From NCBI RefSeq assembly GCF_004151235.1, contig NZ_JUIV01000001.1:372001-436000 (forward strand): 64,000 nucleotides of DNA, given 5' to 3'. The stretch comes from Flavobacterium anhuiense. GTDB taxonomy: Bacteria > Bacteroidota > Bacteroidia > Flavobacteriales > Flavobacteriaceae. The translations under genes and the position numbers were made by a program. A model generated the notes under the pieces. The model did not search any database, was not told the origin of the DNA, and worked only from the letters and a program-made list of their open reading frames with translations. Positions within the stretch are counted from its first letter, which is position 1. Each line of letters begins with the position of its first letter. Positions 53,590 through 60,443 of this stretch are shown in pieces.

Positions 53590-53781
53590 AACGTAGAGAC
53601 GCAATTCATTGCGTCTAAACATTGTGGATATTCGTTTTGGATATTCGTTTTGGATATTCGTTTTGGATATTCTTTGTAGATATTCTTTGTAGATATTCGT
53701 TTTGGAAAATCATTGGCTGTGCGTTCTAACACATTGTGGATATATTCGTTGTGTAGACGCAATGAATTGCGTCTCTACGTT
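53590..53781. repeat. Six 13-bp tandem repeats inside a long inverted repeat
   Basis: Six head-to-tail units of 13 bases run from 53627 to 53704: GATATTCGTTTTG (units 1-3 and 6) and GATATTCTTTGTA (units 4-5). They are flanked by near-perfect inverted arms of about 28 bases (53590-53620 and 53752-53781) around GACGCAATTCATTGCGTC, which is itself palindromic. The right arm overlaps the last codons of the HD gene. Confidence 0.85.
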
Positions 53782-54389
53782 AATAATGAAATCTCTTTTT
53801 CTATATTAATTCTTGCTTTTTCTTCATATAAATTCCTAAATTCATTGGTTTGAAAAATAAATTCATTCTCCAAAAAATGCTTCAACGCTTTCGCGCGTCC
53901 GGGTTTGTAGAGAAAATCAGGATAAATGCGATACTCTTTTCTAATTTGGTCAAAATAGATTTGATAATCTTCCCAATCTTTAGCGAGGATTTTCAAATCA
54001 AAATCGATTAACCAGTTAATGTCTTCAATTGCATTTTGCTGATGTTGCTGTGTGGCGCAGATCGCATCAAAAACTAATTGTTTATTTAGGGTGCTATTTT
54101 CAGGTAAAATTGACAAAGCATATTCGGAGCTTTTGAGTTCGTTATCTTTCTTGGAAGCAGAATACACAAAATCATGATAGAAAATCGAAAATAATATTTC
54201 GTCAGGATTTTGAAGTTTGTCTTTATAAATTTCAAAGCTCTCAATCATTTCTTTTAAATGTGTGAGATTATGATAATGCCTTGATTTTTTGGAATATGCC
54301 TTTTCTAAATCCAGCCAGTTCTGCTGAATTTCATTTGCTGAAAAGCCAATATTCGAAAGTAATTCAGAATAAATTTCTTTTAAATTCAT
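53775..54389 (-). CDS. HD-domain-fold predicted metal-dependent phosphohydrolase
   Basis: The 204-residue protein shows the HD superfamily pattern: SRHYHNLTHLKEM with His38, His40 and His44, then FYHDFVYSASKKDNELKSS with the His72-Asp73 pair. Predicted HD proteins of this size occur widely in bacteria without a known substrate; nucleotides are usual substrates of the fold. It is on the minus strand, divergent from the tRNA-like/rtcB group, and shares its orientation with the WYL regulator behind it. Confidence 0.8.
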   Translation of the reverse strand: MNLKEIYSELLSNIGFSANEIQQNWLDLEKAYSKKSRHYHNLTHLKEMIESFEIYKDKLQNPDEILFSIFYHDFVYSASKKDNELKSSEYALSILPENSTLNKQLVFDAICATQQHQQNAIEDINWLIDFDLKILAKDWEDYQIYFDQIRKEYRIYPDFLYKPGRAKALKHFLENEFIFQTNEFRNLYEEKARINIEKEISLLT

Positions 54390-54423
54390 CTTGTTTTTTA
54401 CTCAAATTTAAAATTCTTTTTTT

Positions 54424-54569
54424 ACTGCGCAAAATAATTGCGTAGTGGTTTTGAAATCTTTGCTCAAGAAATAAAACAAATAGTATTTTTTAAAAACGGA
54501 ACAAAAATTCCACTGCGCAAAATAATTGCGCACTAGTTTTAAAATCTTTGTTCAGAAATAAAAACAAAC
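54424..54569. repeat. Direct repeat of about 57 bp, each with a TGCGCA palindrome
   Basis: Two similar stretches (54424-54481 and 54513-54569) begin TGCGCAAAATAATTGCG and continue through a shared TTTTRAAATCTTTGYTCA stretch into GAAATAAAA. Copy 2 has perfect TGCGCAA/TTGCGCA arms. A third, diverged version with TACGCA/TGCGTA arms lies at 57433-57451 upstream of rtcB. They could be regulator-binding sites or a dispersed repeat. Confidence 0.6.
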
Positions 54570-54676
54570 GTTCATAGAAATAAAAAAAAGAATAAAACAG
54601 GTCAAGTTTGAGTTACTTCGAAACACTTTCCACGTACACACTTACACCATTACCTTTTTATTTTTCAATCATAATT

Positions 54677-54793
54677 GGGGCAGTAGCTCAGTGGTAGAGC
54701 AGGTAGTTTTGAAATTATCAATCAAAGGTCAATCAAAATTTACTTCTTACACTTTTAATGTCCGTGTCGTGGGTTCGAATCCCACCTGCTCCA
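54677..54793 (+). ncRNA. tRNA-like RNA with no conventional anticodon arm, in the rtcB locus
   Basis: The ends pair as a tRNA acceptor: GGGGCAG (54677-54683) with CTGCTCC (54786-54792), one G-U pair, discriminator A, CCA not encoded. A D-arm GCTC-AGTGGTA-GAGC (54686-54700) and a perfect T-arm GTGGG-TTCGAAT-CCCAC (54769-54785) are both normal. Between them are about 68 bases instead of the usual 20-25. They hold a hairpin GGTAGTT-TTGA-AATTATC (54702-54719), copy 2 of the GGTCAA-N7-TTACTTC motif and an ACAC/GTGT stem. No proper seven-base anticodon loop forms. It may be a Y-RNA-like tRNA mimic, an intron-bearing tRNA or an RtcB substrate. Confidence 0.75.
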
Positions 54794-54822
54794 CAATTAA
54801 TGGTCAATTAAAACTTACTTCT

Positions 54823-54920
54823 TTAGGTTCGACTCCTAACTTCCGAAAGGAGGTTGCTGGTTATTAAGTTTTAAAATTATCATTAATAAAAACCGAGGGT
54901 CAAGATTAACTTACTTCTTT
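54823..54920 (+). other. Second T-arm and GNRA hairpin without a matching 5' tRNA half
   Basis: TTAGG-TTCGACT-CCTAA (54823-54839) is a complete T-arm with the invariant TTC..A loop. It is followed by CTTCCGA, which would serve as a 3' acceptor strand, but no TCGGAAG 5' partner is near. The same bases can instead form ACTTCC-GAAA-GGAGGT (54839-54854), a six-pair stem with a GNRA tetraloop. Downstream, GGTTATTAA and TTAATAA..ACC arms form another AT-rich stem. This stretch is probably part of the same RNA leader. Confidence 0.5.
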
Positions 54921-55048
54921 CGCGGTAGCCCGCTCCATTTTAGCTTAGTTAATCAATTATCGTCAAATTTCAGGTCAAGTGTTTCTTACTTCAAATCTTT
55001 TGGGTAGAACTAGAAGCACAATTATCTAAATTTTAAAAATTAAAAAAA

Positions 55049-57289
55049 ATGAAAACAAAAGAATTATTAAAAATCAGTTTACGTCAAAATGCTATTTTCA
55101 TTCCGTCAGAAATGATTGCGAATGACGTTAAAAATTTATCAGGAACAACTTCAGTTTTGTTAGCCAATGTTTCTAAACTTGGATTTACATTTTCTGAGTC
55201 ATTGCTTCACGCTTTAAACAACGTAAATCCAAAATATAAAATTGAGGTTTTAGAAGTTTTGAGAGAAGTTCTAGGGATAGATAAAAACTGGACACCATTG
55301 GTAAAAGAATGGAATGTACCAACAAATGAATCTGTTGTAGATCATATTATCACTCTTTTCGGAAATATTTTCCAGAATAAAAACGGAACAACTTTACAAT
55401 GCGGTCATATTATCCCAGATAATACTTTTCCATTAGAAAGATACAATGGTTGTCCGTTCTGCGGAACTCCATTTGAATTTGGTAAACTGGAAAATATCGG
55501 ACAAGGAAGCAAATTAAAAATATTGGAATTATGGTCAGAAAAAGATTTAAATGATTTCTATATATCGTTATTGCAATCAAAAACCGCTTTAGACGCTACT
55601 CAGGTAGATAGTTTAAAAATGGCGATGCAATATTTGCCTTTACCAAAAACCGAAGTGGCAATGAAGGAAACTTTAATGTTGGTTATTGATCTTTTGATCG
55701 AAAATGGTAAAGAAGCCGAAGCGTCTCAGTTTTTGAAAACGCCTACAGATATCTTACGATACTTGTGGTATAAAAACACAGGAATGCTTCAGATTATTGA
55801 GCCAAAAACGATTATTAAAAGAACATCAAAAAATGCACAGCATTTCTACAATGTTTTAGATACAAGCGTTCAGGCGAGAATTGCATCTCAAAAAGATTTG
55901 AAACTAAAATATTCCCGAAAAGAGTGTTTAATGGTCGCAAACTGGTTGAACAATATGAACATGGATGTTGAAGCTATGTGCGAAACGATGCATCCAAAAA
56001 GAGGAATGTGGGTTCGTTTTATCCGAGCGTTGCGTTTGGCAGAATACAGCAAAAGAAAAGGGTTTGAGAAATTGAACTTTTTAATGGATGTATTCTACAA
56101 CCAAGTCTATGATGTTTGGCAAAGCAAAGTAGATTCGTCAAGATTGAAATTTGATGCAGATAAAACATTTGCATTGTTGAAACAGCGTCCAGGATTATTT
56201 GCCCGTTCGTTATTTTCGAATATGCTTTGGTTTGGAGCAGAGGAAACTATTGCTCATTTTGAGGAAATCATCGATAAAGTTCCGGCTCGATTGGTGTTTA
56301 CATTAAATATGTATGCTCAAAATTATTTTGATAAAAACATGCAGAGAAGTGTGAAACCTTTGGGTGGAACAAACAAACGAATTGAAGCAAATGCTTTATT
56401 GAAGTTATACGAAGATTTTCAGTTGGAGGCGATGAAAAATCAAATCGAAGAATTGTGTCTTTTGGCCATGAAAAAACGATTTGCGAAAATTGTGAACACC
56501 AACAAAACAATCTATATCGATCCGCAATTGTTTAATATTCCGGTTTCTATAGGAGATCGAAGCGAAACTGTTCAGGATTTGCCAGTTGCTTTAATGGGAA
56601 CACGTTTCCCAGTTAAAGGTAACGAAGTGCGATTGTTTATGCAATGGGGTAAAGATCTTCCTGCACAACATTTGGATATGGATTTGAGCTGTCATATTGC
56701 CTATGAAGATCGTTCAGATATTTGTTCTTTCAGCCGATTGACGACTACAGGTTGTCAGCATAGCGGTGATATCCGAAGCATTCCGAATAAAATTGGAACA
56801 GCCGAATATATCAACATCAACATCGACGAATTGGCGAAAGCCAAAGCCAAATTTGTAACTTTTACTTGCAACGCGTACAGCAACGGAAGTATTACGCCAA
56901 ATCTGGTTGTAGGTTGGATGAACAGCAAACACCCGATGAAAATTTCGGAGAAAACTGGTGTAGCATACGATCCGTCGTGTGTAGATCATCAGGTTCGTGT
57001 GACGCAGAATGTTGCCAAAGGTTTGGTTTTTGGAGTGTTGGATGTAGCCAAAAGAGAAATCGTTTGGTTGGAAATGACTTTCGGAGGTCAGGTGGTAGGT
57101 GGTTTGGATTTCAAAGGAGTTCAGGCGTTGTTGTCAAAACTAAACAGCAAATTGAATATAGGAAGTTTGTTACAGCTTAAAGCAGGAGCTCAAGGTTTAA
57201 CAATCACCGAAAATGAAATCGCTGATGAGGTTTATACAGCGCAATGGGCGATGAACCCAGCGGTTGTGACGCAATTGTTGGTGGATTAA
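55049..57289 (+). CDS. RING-type zinc finger protein with TerD-like C-terminus (MXAN_6230/SCO0854-like)
   Basis: The 746-residue protein has an N-terminal helical part and a treble-clef zinc site at residues 118-138 (C118-G-H120 ... C135-P-F-C138), like the prokaryotic RING fingers. A long helical-repeat region follows (about 160-480). A C-terminal beta-rich domain (about 505-680) has VRLFMQWG, HLDMDLSC, HSGDIRSIPN, GTAEYININI and NAYSNGS, which line up with TerD-type domains of stress systems. The family resemblance is to MXAN_6230/SCO0854 RING proteins. It is cytoplasmic. It follows the tRNA-like region directly and precedes rtcB by 238 bases, so a role in handling damaged or structured RNA is likely but unproven. 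It is not a TROVE/Rsr protein. Confidence 0.65.
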   Translation: MKTKELLKISLRQNAIFIPSEMIANDVKNLSGTTSVLLANVSKLGFTFSESLLHALNNVNPKYKIEVLEVLREVLGIDKNWTPLVKEWNVPTNESVVDHIITLFGNIFQNKNGTTLQCGHIIPDNTFPLERYNGCPFCGTPFEFGKLENIGQGSKLKILELWSEKDLNDFYISLLQSKTALDATQVDSLKMAMQYLPLPKTEVAMKETLMLVIDLLIENGKEAEASQFLKTPTDILRYLWYKNTGMLQIIEPKTIIKRTSKNAQHFYNVLDTSVQARIASQKDLKLKYSRKECLMVANWLNNMNMDVEAMCETMHPKRGMWVRFIRALRLAEYSKRKGFEKLNFLMDVFYNQVYDVWQSKVDSSRLKFDADKTFALLKQRPGLFARSLFSNMLWFGAEETIAHFEEIIDKVPARLVFTLNMYAQNYFDKNMQRSVKPLGGTNKRIEANALLKLYEDFQLEAMKNQIEELCLLAMKKRFAKIVNTNKTIYIDPQLFNIPVSIGDRSETVQDLPVALMGTRFPVKGNEVRLFMQWGKDLPAQHLDMDLSCHIAYEDRSDICSFSRLTTTGCQHSGDIRSIPNKIGTAEYININIDELAKAKAKFVTFTCNAYSNGSITPNLVVGWMNSKHPMKISEKTGVAYDPSCVDHQVRVTQNVAKGLVFGVLDVAKREIVWLEMTFGGQVVGGLDFKGVQALLSKLNSKLNIGSLLQLKAGAQGLTITENEIADEVYTAQWAMNPAVVTQLLVD

Positions 57290-57527
57290 GTTGCAAAGGT
57301 TCATAGTAACAAAGTGACAAAGGTTTTAATATTTCACGCAGATTTAAAAAGATTTTAGCAGATTAGCGCAGATTATTTATCAAAAAAAAACTTTTAGATC
57401 TGCTTAAATCTGCAAAATCTGCGTGAAACAAAATCTACGCAAAATAACTGCGTACTAATATTAAACCTTTGCACCTATGAACCTCTGTCCCGATAGCTAT
57501 CGGGATTGCCCTTAAAAAAGAAAAAAA
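57290..57527. repeat. Repeat-filled gap before rtcB, including palindrome P2 copy 1
   Basis: P2 (57332-57429) starts TTTCACGCAGATTTAAAAAG and ends with the complementary AAATCTGCAAAATCTGCGTG, a long imperfect hairpin. A second copy is at 59256-59349. Outside it, TTGCAAAGGTTCATAG (57291 on) and CTTTGCACCTATGAACC (57465 on) are a further inverted pair. A perfect 16-base palindrome CCCGATAGCTATCGGG lies at 57489-57504, 24 bases before the rtcB start. A TACGCA/TGCGTA palindrome is at 57433-57451. Confidence 0.8.
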
Positions 57528-58949
57528 ATGAAAACACAAATAAACGGTACAGATATATTAGAATTAGGATTCCCAGAAGGAAAAATAATCGGGATTGCCT
57601 TAAAAATAAACAGCAAAAGAAACGGATTCACAAGAGACGAAATGATTGCTAATTTCAAAAACGTCATAGAAACTCCGGAAAATTATATAGACGATAAAAT
57701 CTTTAGCAAATTGGCTGTGGCTTTAATCGAAAAATCGAATGAAAAACCAGAAGATTTCATTGCTTTAAATGAAAATCCAAATGCGTATTCCGCTTACGGA
57801 TTAGATCATATTGAAGACGGAGCCAGAAAACAAATGGAAGTTGCCATGAAACTGCCTGTGACGGTTGCCGGAGCTTTAATGCCAGACGCGCACCAAGGTT
57901 ACGGATTACCGATTGGCGGCGTTTTAGCGACTAAAAACGCCATTATTCCGTATGGAGTTGGTGTTGATATTGGATGTAGAATGGCGTTGTCGGTTTACGA
58001 TATACCAGAAGATTTTTATTTTGAAAACGAAGCCAAATTCAAAAAAGAATTAATCGCAAATTCTATTTTTGGAGCAGGTCACGGATTTCACGGTCAGTAC
58101 AAATCAGATCATGCGGTTTTGGAAAATGAAACTTTCAATATGAATCCGTTTGTGAAGAACTTGAAAGATAAAGCTTGGTCGCAATTAGGATCTTCGGGTG
58201 GTGGAAATCACTTTGTGGAATTCGGAATCATGGAATTTGCACAAGACGATGCGGTTTTGAATATCCCAAGAGGAAAATACGTCGCTTTGTTAACGCATTC
58301 TGGTTCACGCGGAATGGGAGCAACCATTGCTGGACATTATACTAAAATTGCCAAAGACGAATGCAGACTTCCAGAAGTAGCCAAAAACTTAGCGTATTTA
58401 GATATGAATTCACAATTAGGTCAAGAATATTGGCTGGCGATGAATTTGGCGGGAGATTACGCTTCGGCTTGTCACGAGATTATCCATAACAAAATGGAAC
58501 GCGCTTTGGGTGCGACGATTTTAGCCAAAGTCGAAAACCACCATAATTTTGCCTGGAAAGAAACCTGGAACGGCGAAGAAGTGATCGTGCATAGAAAAGG
58601 AGCAACCCCAGCAGGAAAAGGCGTTATGGGAATCATTCCGGGAAGTATGACCGCACCAGGATTTTTGGTGAGAGGAAAAGGCGAGGAGAACGCCATAAAT
58701 TCGGCTTCGCATGGAGCAGGAAGACAAATGAGCAGAACCCAAGCTATAAAAAACATTACGCAAACTGAAATGAAATCGATCTTGAGAGATCATGGCGTTA
58801 CGCTTATCGGAGCAGGTCTAGACGAAGCCCCAATGGCGTATAAAGATATCAATCAGGTGATGGAAGCGCAGAAAGATTTAGTGGATGTTGTGGCGAAGTT
58901 TACACCGAAATTGGTTAGAATGGCTGATGATGGAAGCAAGGAGGACTAG
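57528..58949 (+). CDS. rtcB: RNA-splicing ligase RtcB
   Basis: The 473-residue enzyme joins RNA 3'-phosphate or 2',3'-cyclic phosphate ends to 5'-OH ends using GTP and manganese. The metal and guanylylation residues are visible: Asp147 and Cys150 in GVGVDIGCRM, His228 in GSSGGGNHFVEF, His257 in LTHSGSRG and the catalytic His395 in SASHGAGRQMSRTQA. PDAHQGYGLPIGGV (119-132) is also conserved. It is full length and intact. Its partners nearby are a tRNA-like RNA, a RING/TerD-like protein and a TatD nuclease. There is no RtcA, RtcR or archease gene in the window. Confidence 0.96.
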   Translation: MKTQINGTDILELGFPEGKIIGIALKINSKRNGFTRDEMIANFKNVIETPENYIDDKIFSKLAVALIEKSNEKPEDFIALNENPNAYSAYGLDHIEDGARKQMEVAMKLPVTVAGALMPDAHQGYGLPIGGVLATKNAIIPYGVGVDIGCRMALSVYDIPEDFYFENEAKFKKELIANSIFGAGHGFHGQYKSDHAVLENETFNMNPFVKNLKDKAWSQLGSSGGGNHFVEFGIMEFAQDDAVLNIPRGKYVALLTHSGSRGMGATIAGHYTKIAKDECRLPEVAKNLAYLDMNSQLGQEYWLAMNLAGDYASACHEIIHNKMERALGATILAKVENHHNFAWKETWNGEEVIVHRKGATPAGKGVMGIIPGSMTAPGFLVRGKGEENAINSASHGAGRQMSRTQAIKNITQTEMKSILRDHGVTLIGAGLDEAPMAYKDINQVMEAQKDLVDVVAKFTPKLVRMADDGSKED

Positions 58950-59456
58950 TGGTCAGTGGTCAGTTTTTTAGTGTTCAGTGTAGAGACGCATTTTTAGTGT
59001 TCAGTCGCGGTCACAGTATTCAGTGTAGAGATGCAATGCAGTGCGTCTAACGCTTTGTGGTGATTTTAACCGCAAAGTTCGCTAAGATTTACGCAAGGTT
59101 CGCAAAGGTTTTTCCTCATTTTATGTCATTTCGACGAAGGAGAAATCTCCACAAGTAGCTCCACAACGTGACTCTAATCTTTGTGGAGTTTCTCGCGAAG
59201 ATTTCTCCTAACGTCGAAATGACAAACTTTGTGGTTACTTTGACTGTAAATAATTTTTCACGCAGATTTAAAAAGATTTAAGCAGATGCTCGCAGATTAT
59301 TTATAAAATTATTTTAAATCTGCTAGAATCTGCAAAATCTGCGTGAAACAAAAAACTTAGCGACTCTGCGCCTTTGCGAGATTAATAAAATAATAACCAA
59401 CACAAAGAATAAAAAAAACTTTGTGTCTTAGTGCCTTCGTGGCAAAAACAGAAAAC
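58950..59456. repeat. Repeat-filled 500-base gap with P1 copy 2 and P2 copy 2
   Basis: P1 copy 2 (59124-59225) shares its outer arms TCATTTCGACG and CGTCGAAATGA and its inner CACAAGTAGCTCC/TTTGTGGAGTTTC stem with the element at 22609. P2 copy 2 (59256-59349) matches the one before rtcB. The rest consists of shorter motifs, such as GTAGAGATGCAATGCAGTGC and the TTTGCGAGATTAA and GTGCCTTCGTGGC strings. No gene is present. Confidence 0.85.
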
Positions 59457-60257
59457 ATGAAAACATATATAGACATAGGAATCAACCTAACCAACAAACA
59501 ATTCCAAAACGACATAGACGATGTCGTACAAGACGCGCTCGACGCCGACGTATCGCAAATGATACTCACGGGCACCAGCGTACGAAATAGCGAAGAATCG
59601 GCAAAGATTGCGAGGCAGTATCCGGGCGTGTTGTACGCTACGGCGGGCATACATCCGCATGATGCGAAGAGTTTCGATGCGCAGAGTATTTCGAAACTCA
59701 GGAAATTATTAGAACTGAAACACGTGGTTTCCGTTGGCGAATGCGGACTCGATTTTGATCGTGACTTTTCGCCCCGAAACAAACAGGAAGAATGTTACAA
59801 AGCCCAGCTCGAATTGGCGATTGAAGTACAGAAACCGTTGTTTTTGCACGAAAGAAGCGCTTTTAATTCTTTTATGAATATTACCAAAGATTATTTACCG
59901 CAATTGCCAAAAGCCGTTGTGCATTGTTTTACAGGAACGTTGCAAGAAGCCAAAACTTATCTCGATAACGGATTTTATCTGGGTTTTACGGGAGCGATTT
60001 CAGATGCCAAACGTTTCAGTCCTTTAAAAGAAGTTATTCAGTACGTACCGCTCGACCGAATGATGATTGAAACCGATGCGCCGTTTATGCTTCCTAAAAA
60101 TGTCCCGAACAGCCTTTTGAAGAAATATCACGAACGCCGTTGCGAACCTGCTTTTCTGCCGTATGTTGCCGGAACAATTGCACAGTTTAAAGGAATTACT
60201 TTGGATAAAATAGCAGAGGAAACGACTAGGAATTCTAAAAGCTTTTTTGGGATTTAA
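59457..60257 (+). CDS. TatD-family metal-dependent nuclease
   Basis: The start is set at MKTYIDIGINLTNKQF, because the 12 codons before it lie in a repeat-derived sequence with a GTG. The 266-residue TIM-barrel shows TatD metal residues: D in YIDIGINL, Glu in VSVGECGLDFDRDFSP, His in PLFLHERSAF and VVHCFTG, and the Asp in MIETDAPFMLP. TatD enzymes are 3'-5' exonucleases on DNA and RNA, and bacterial TatD has been linked to DNA repair and RNA quality control. It is the last gene of the rtcB group. Its first 200 bases are near 50% G+C (one hand-counted line), richer than its neighbours. Confidence 0.92.
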   Translation: MKTYIDIGINLTNKQFQNDIDDVVQDALDADVSQMILTGTSVRNSEESAKIARQYPGVLYATAGIHPHDAKSFDAQSISKLRKLLELKHVVSVGECGLDFDRDFSPRNKQEECYKAQLELAIEVQKPLFLHERSAFNSFMNITKDYLPQLPKAVVHCFTGTLQEAKTYLDNGFYLGFTGAISDAKRFSPLKEVIQYVPLDRMMIETDAPFMLPKNVPNSLLKKYHERRCEPAFLPYVAGTIAQFKGITLDKIAEETTRNSKSFFGI

Positions 60258-60443
60258 AATTTAATTGTAAGGATTATTTGTTGGCTTTTAAATCAGGTGT
60301 TTGTACTTGGTTTGAGGGTTTTTTGTTTATATATATTTGGATGAAATGTAGATTTGAAATTTTATGGAAAACCGTAATGTTTTCTTTGATGTGCAATCTA
60401 TATTTACATCCTAACTTGGACTTGTAATTGTAAAAAAAAATAT
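60258..60443. other. AT-rich gap marking the change to the ATPase cassette
   Basis: These 186 bases contain no repeat, terminator hairpin or ORF that I can support. Sequence composition becomes markedly more AT-rich here, at the border to the ATPase and kinase-fold genes. A promoter for the cassette should lie here, but no TTG plus TAnnTTTG pair is convincing. Confidence 0.4.

Larger units (their letters stand above)
54600..54994 (+). repeat. Five copies of the motif GGTCAA-N7-TTACTTC
   Basis: Copies start at 54600, 54727, 54802, 54898 and 54973. In every copy GGTCAA is followed by exactly seven variable bases and then TTACTTC, so 13 positions are invariant. Copies 2-4 continue with TT. Start-to-start distances are 127, 75, 96 and 75 bases. 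Three copies (2, 4, 5) are preceded by a related AT-rich stretch ending ATTATCA or ATTATCG. No protein-coding frame covers the region. Copy 2 lies inside the tRNA-like RNA. Confidence 0.85.

Noticed and set aside
53627..53704. Tandem repeats as a replication origin (DnaA boxes or iterons)
   Set aside because: The unit GATATTCGTTTTG does not contain a DnaA box (TTATCCACA) and there is no dnaA, rep or parAB gene nearby.
53550..53762. 70-residue minus-strand frame over the tandem repeats
   Set aside because: Its residues are the translated 13-bp repeat; it overlaps the WYL gene start and the inverted repeat. It is a by-product of the repeat.
54677..54793. Ordinary tRNA gene (for example a UUG anticodon)
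   Set aside because: A UUG would fall in the loop, but the stem forms with an eight-base or four-base loop rather than seven, and about 49 extra bases follow before the T-arm. It cannot fold as a normal tRNA without splicing.
54600..54994. The five-copy motif as a CRISPR array
   Set aside because: Only 13 of 20 positions are constant, spacing is irregular (127, 75, 96, 75), the spacers contain structured tRNA-like sequence, and there is no cas gene.
55049..57289. TROVE/Ro60 (Rsr) homologue, as expected next to a tRNA-like Y RNA
   Set aside because: There is no vWA MIDAS motif (DxSxS) at the C-terminus. A zinc finger pattern and TerD-like strands are present instead.
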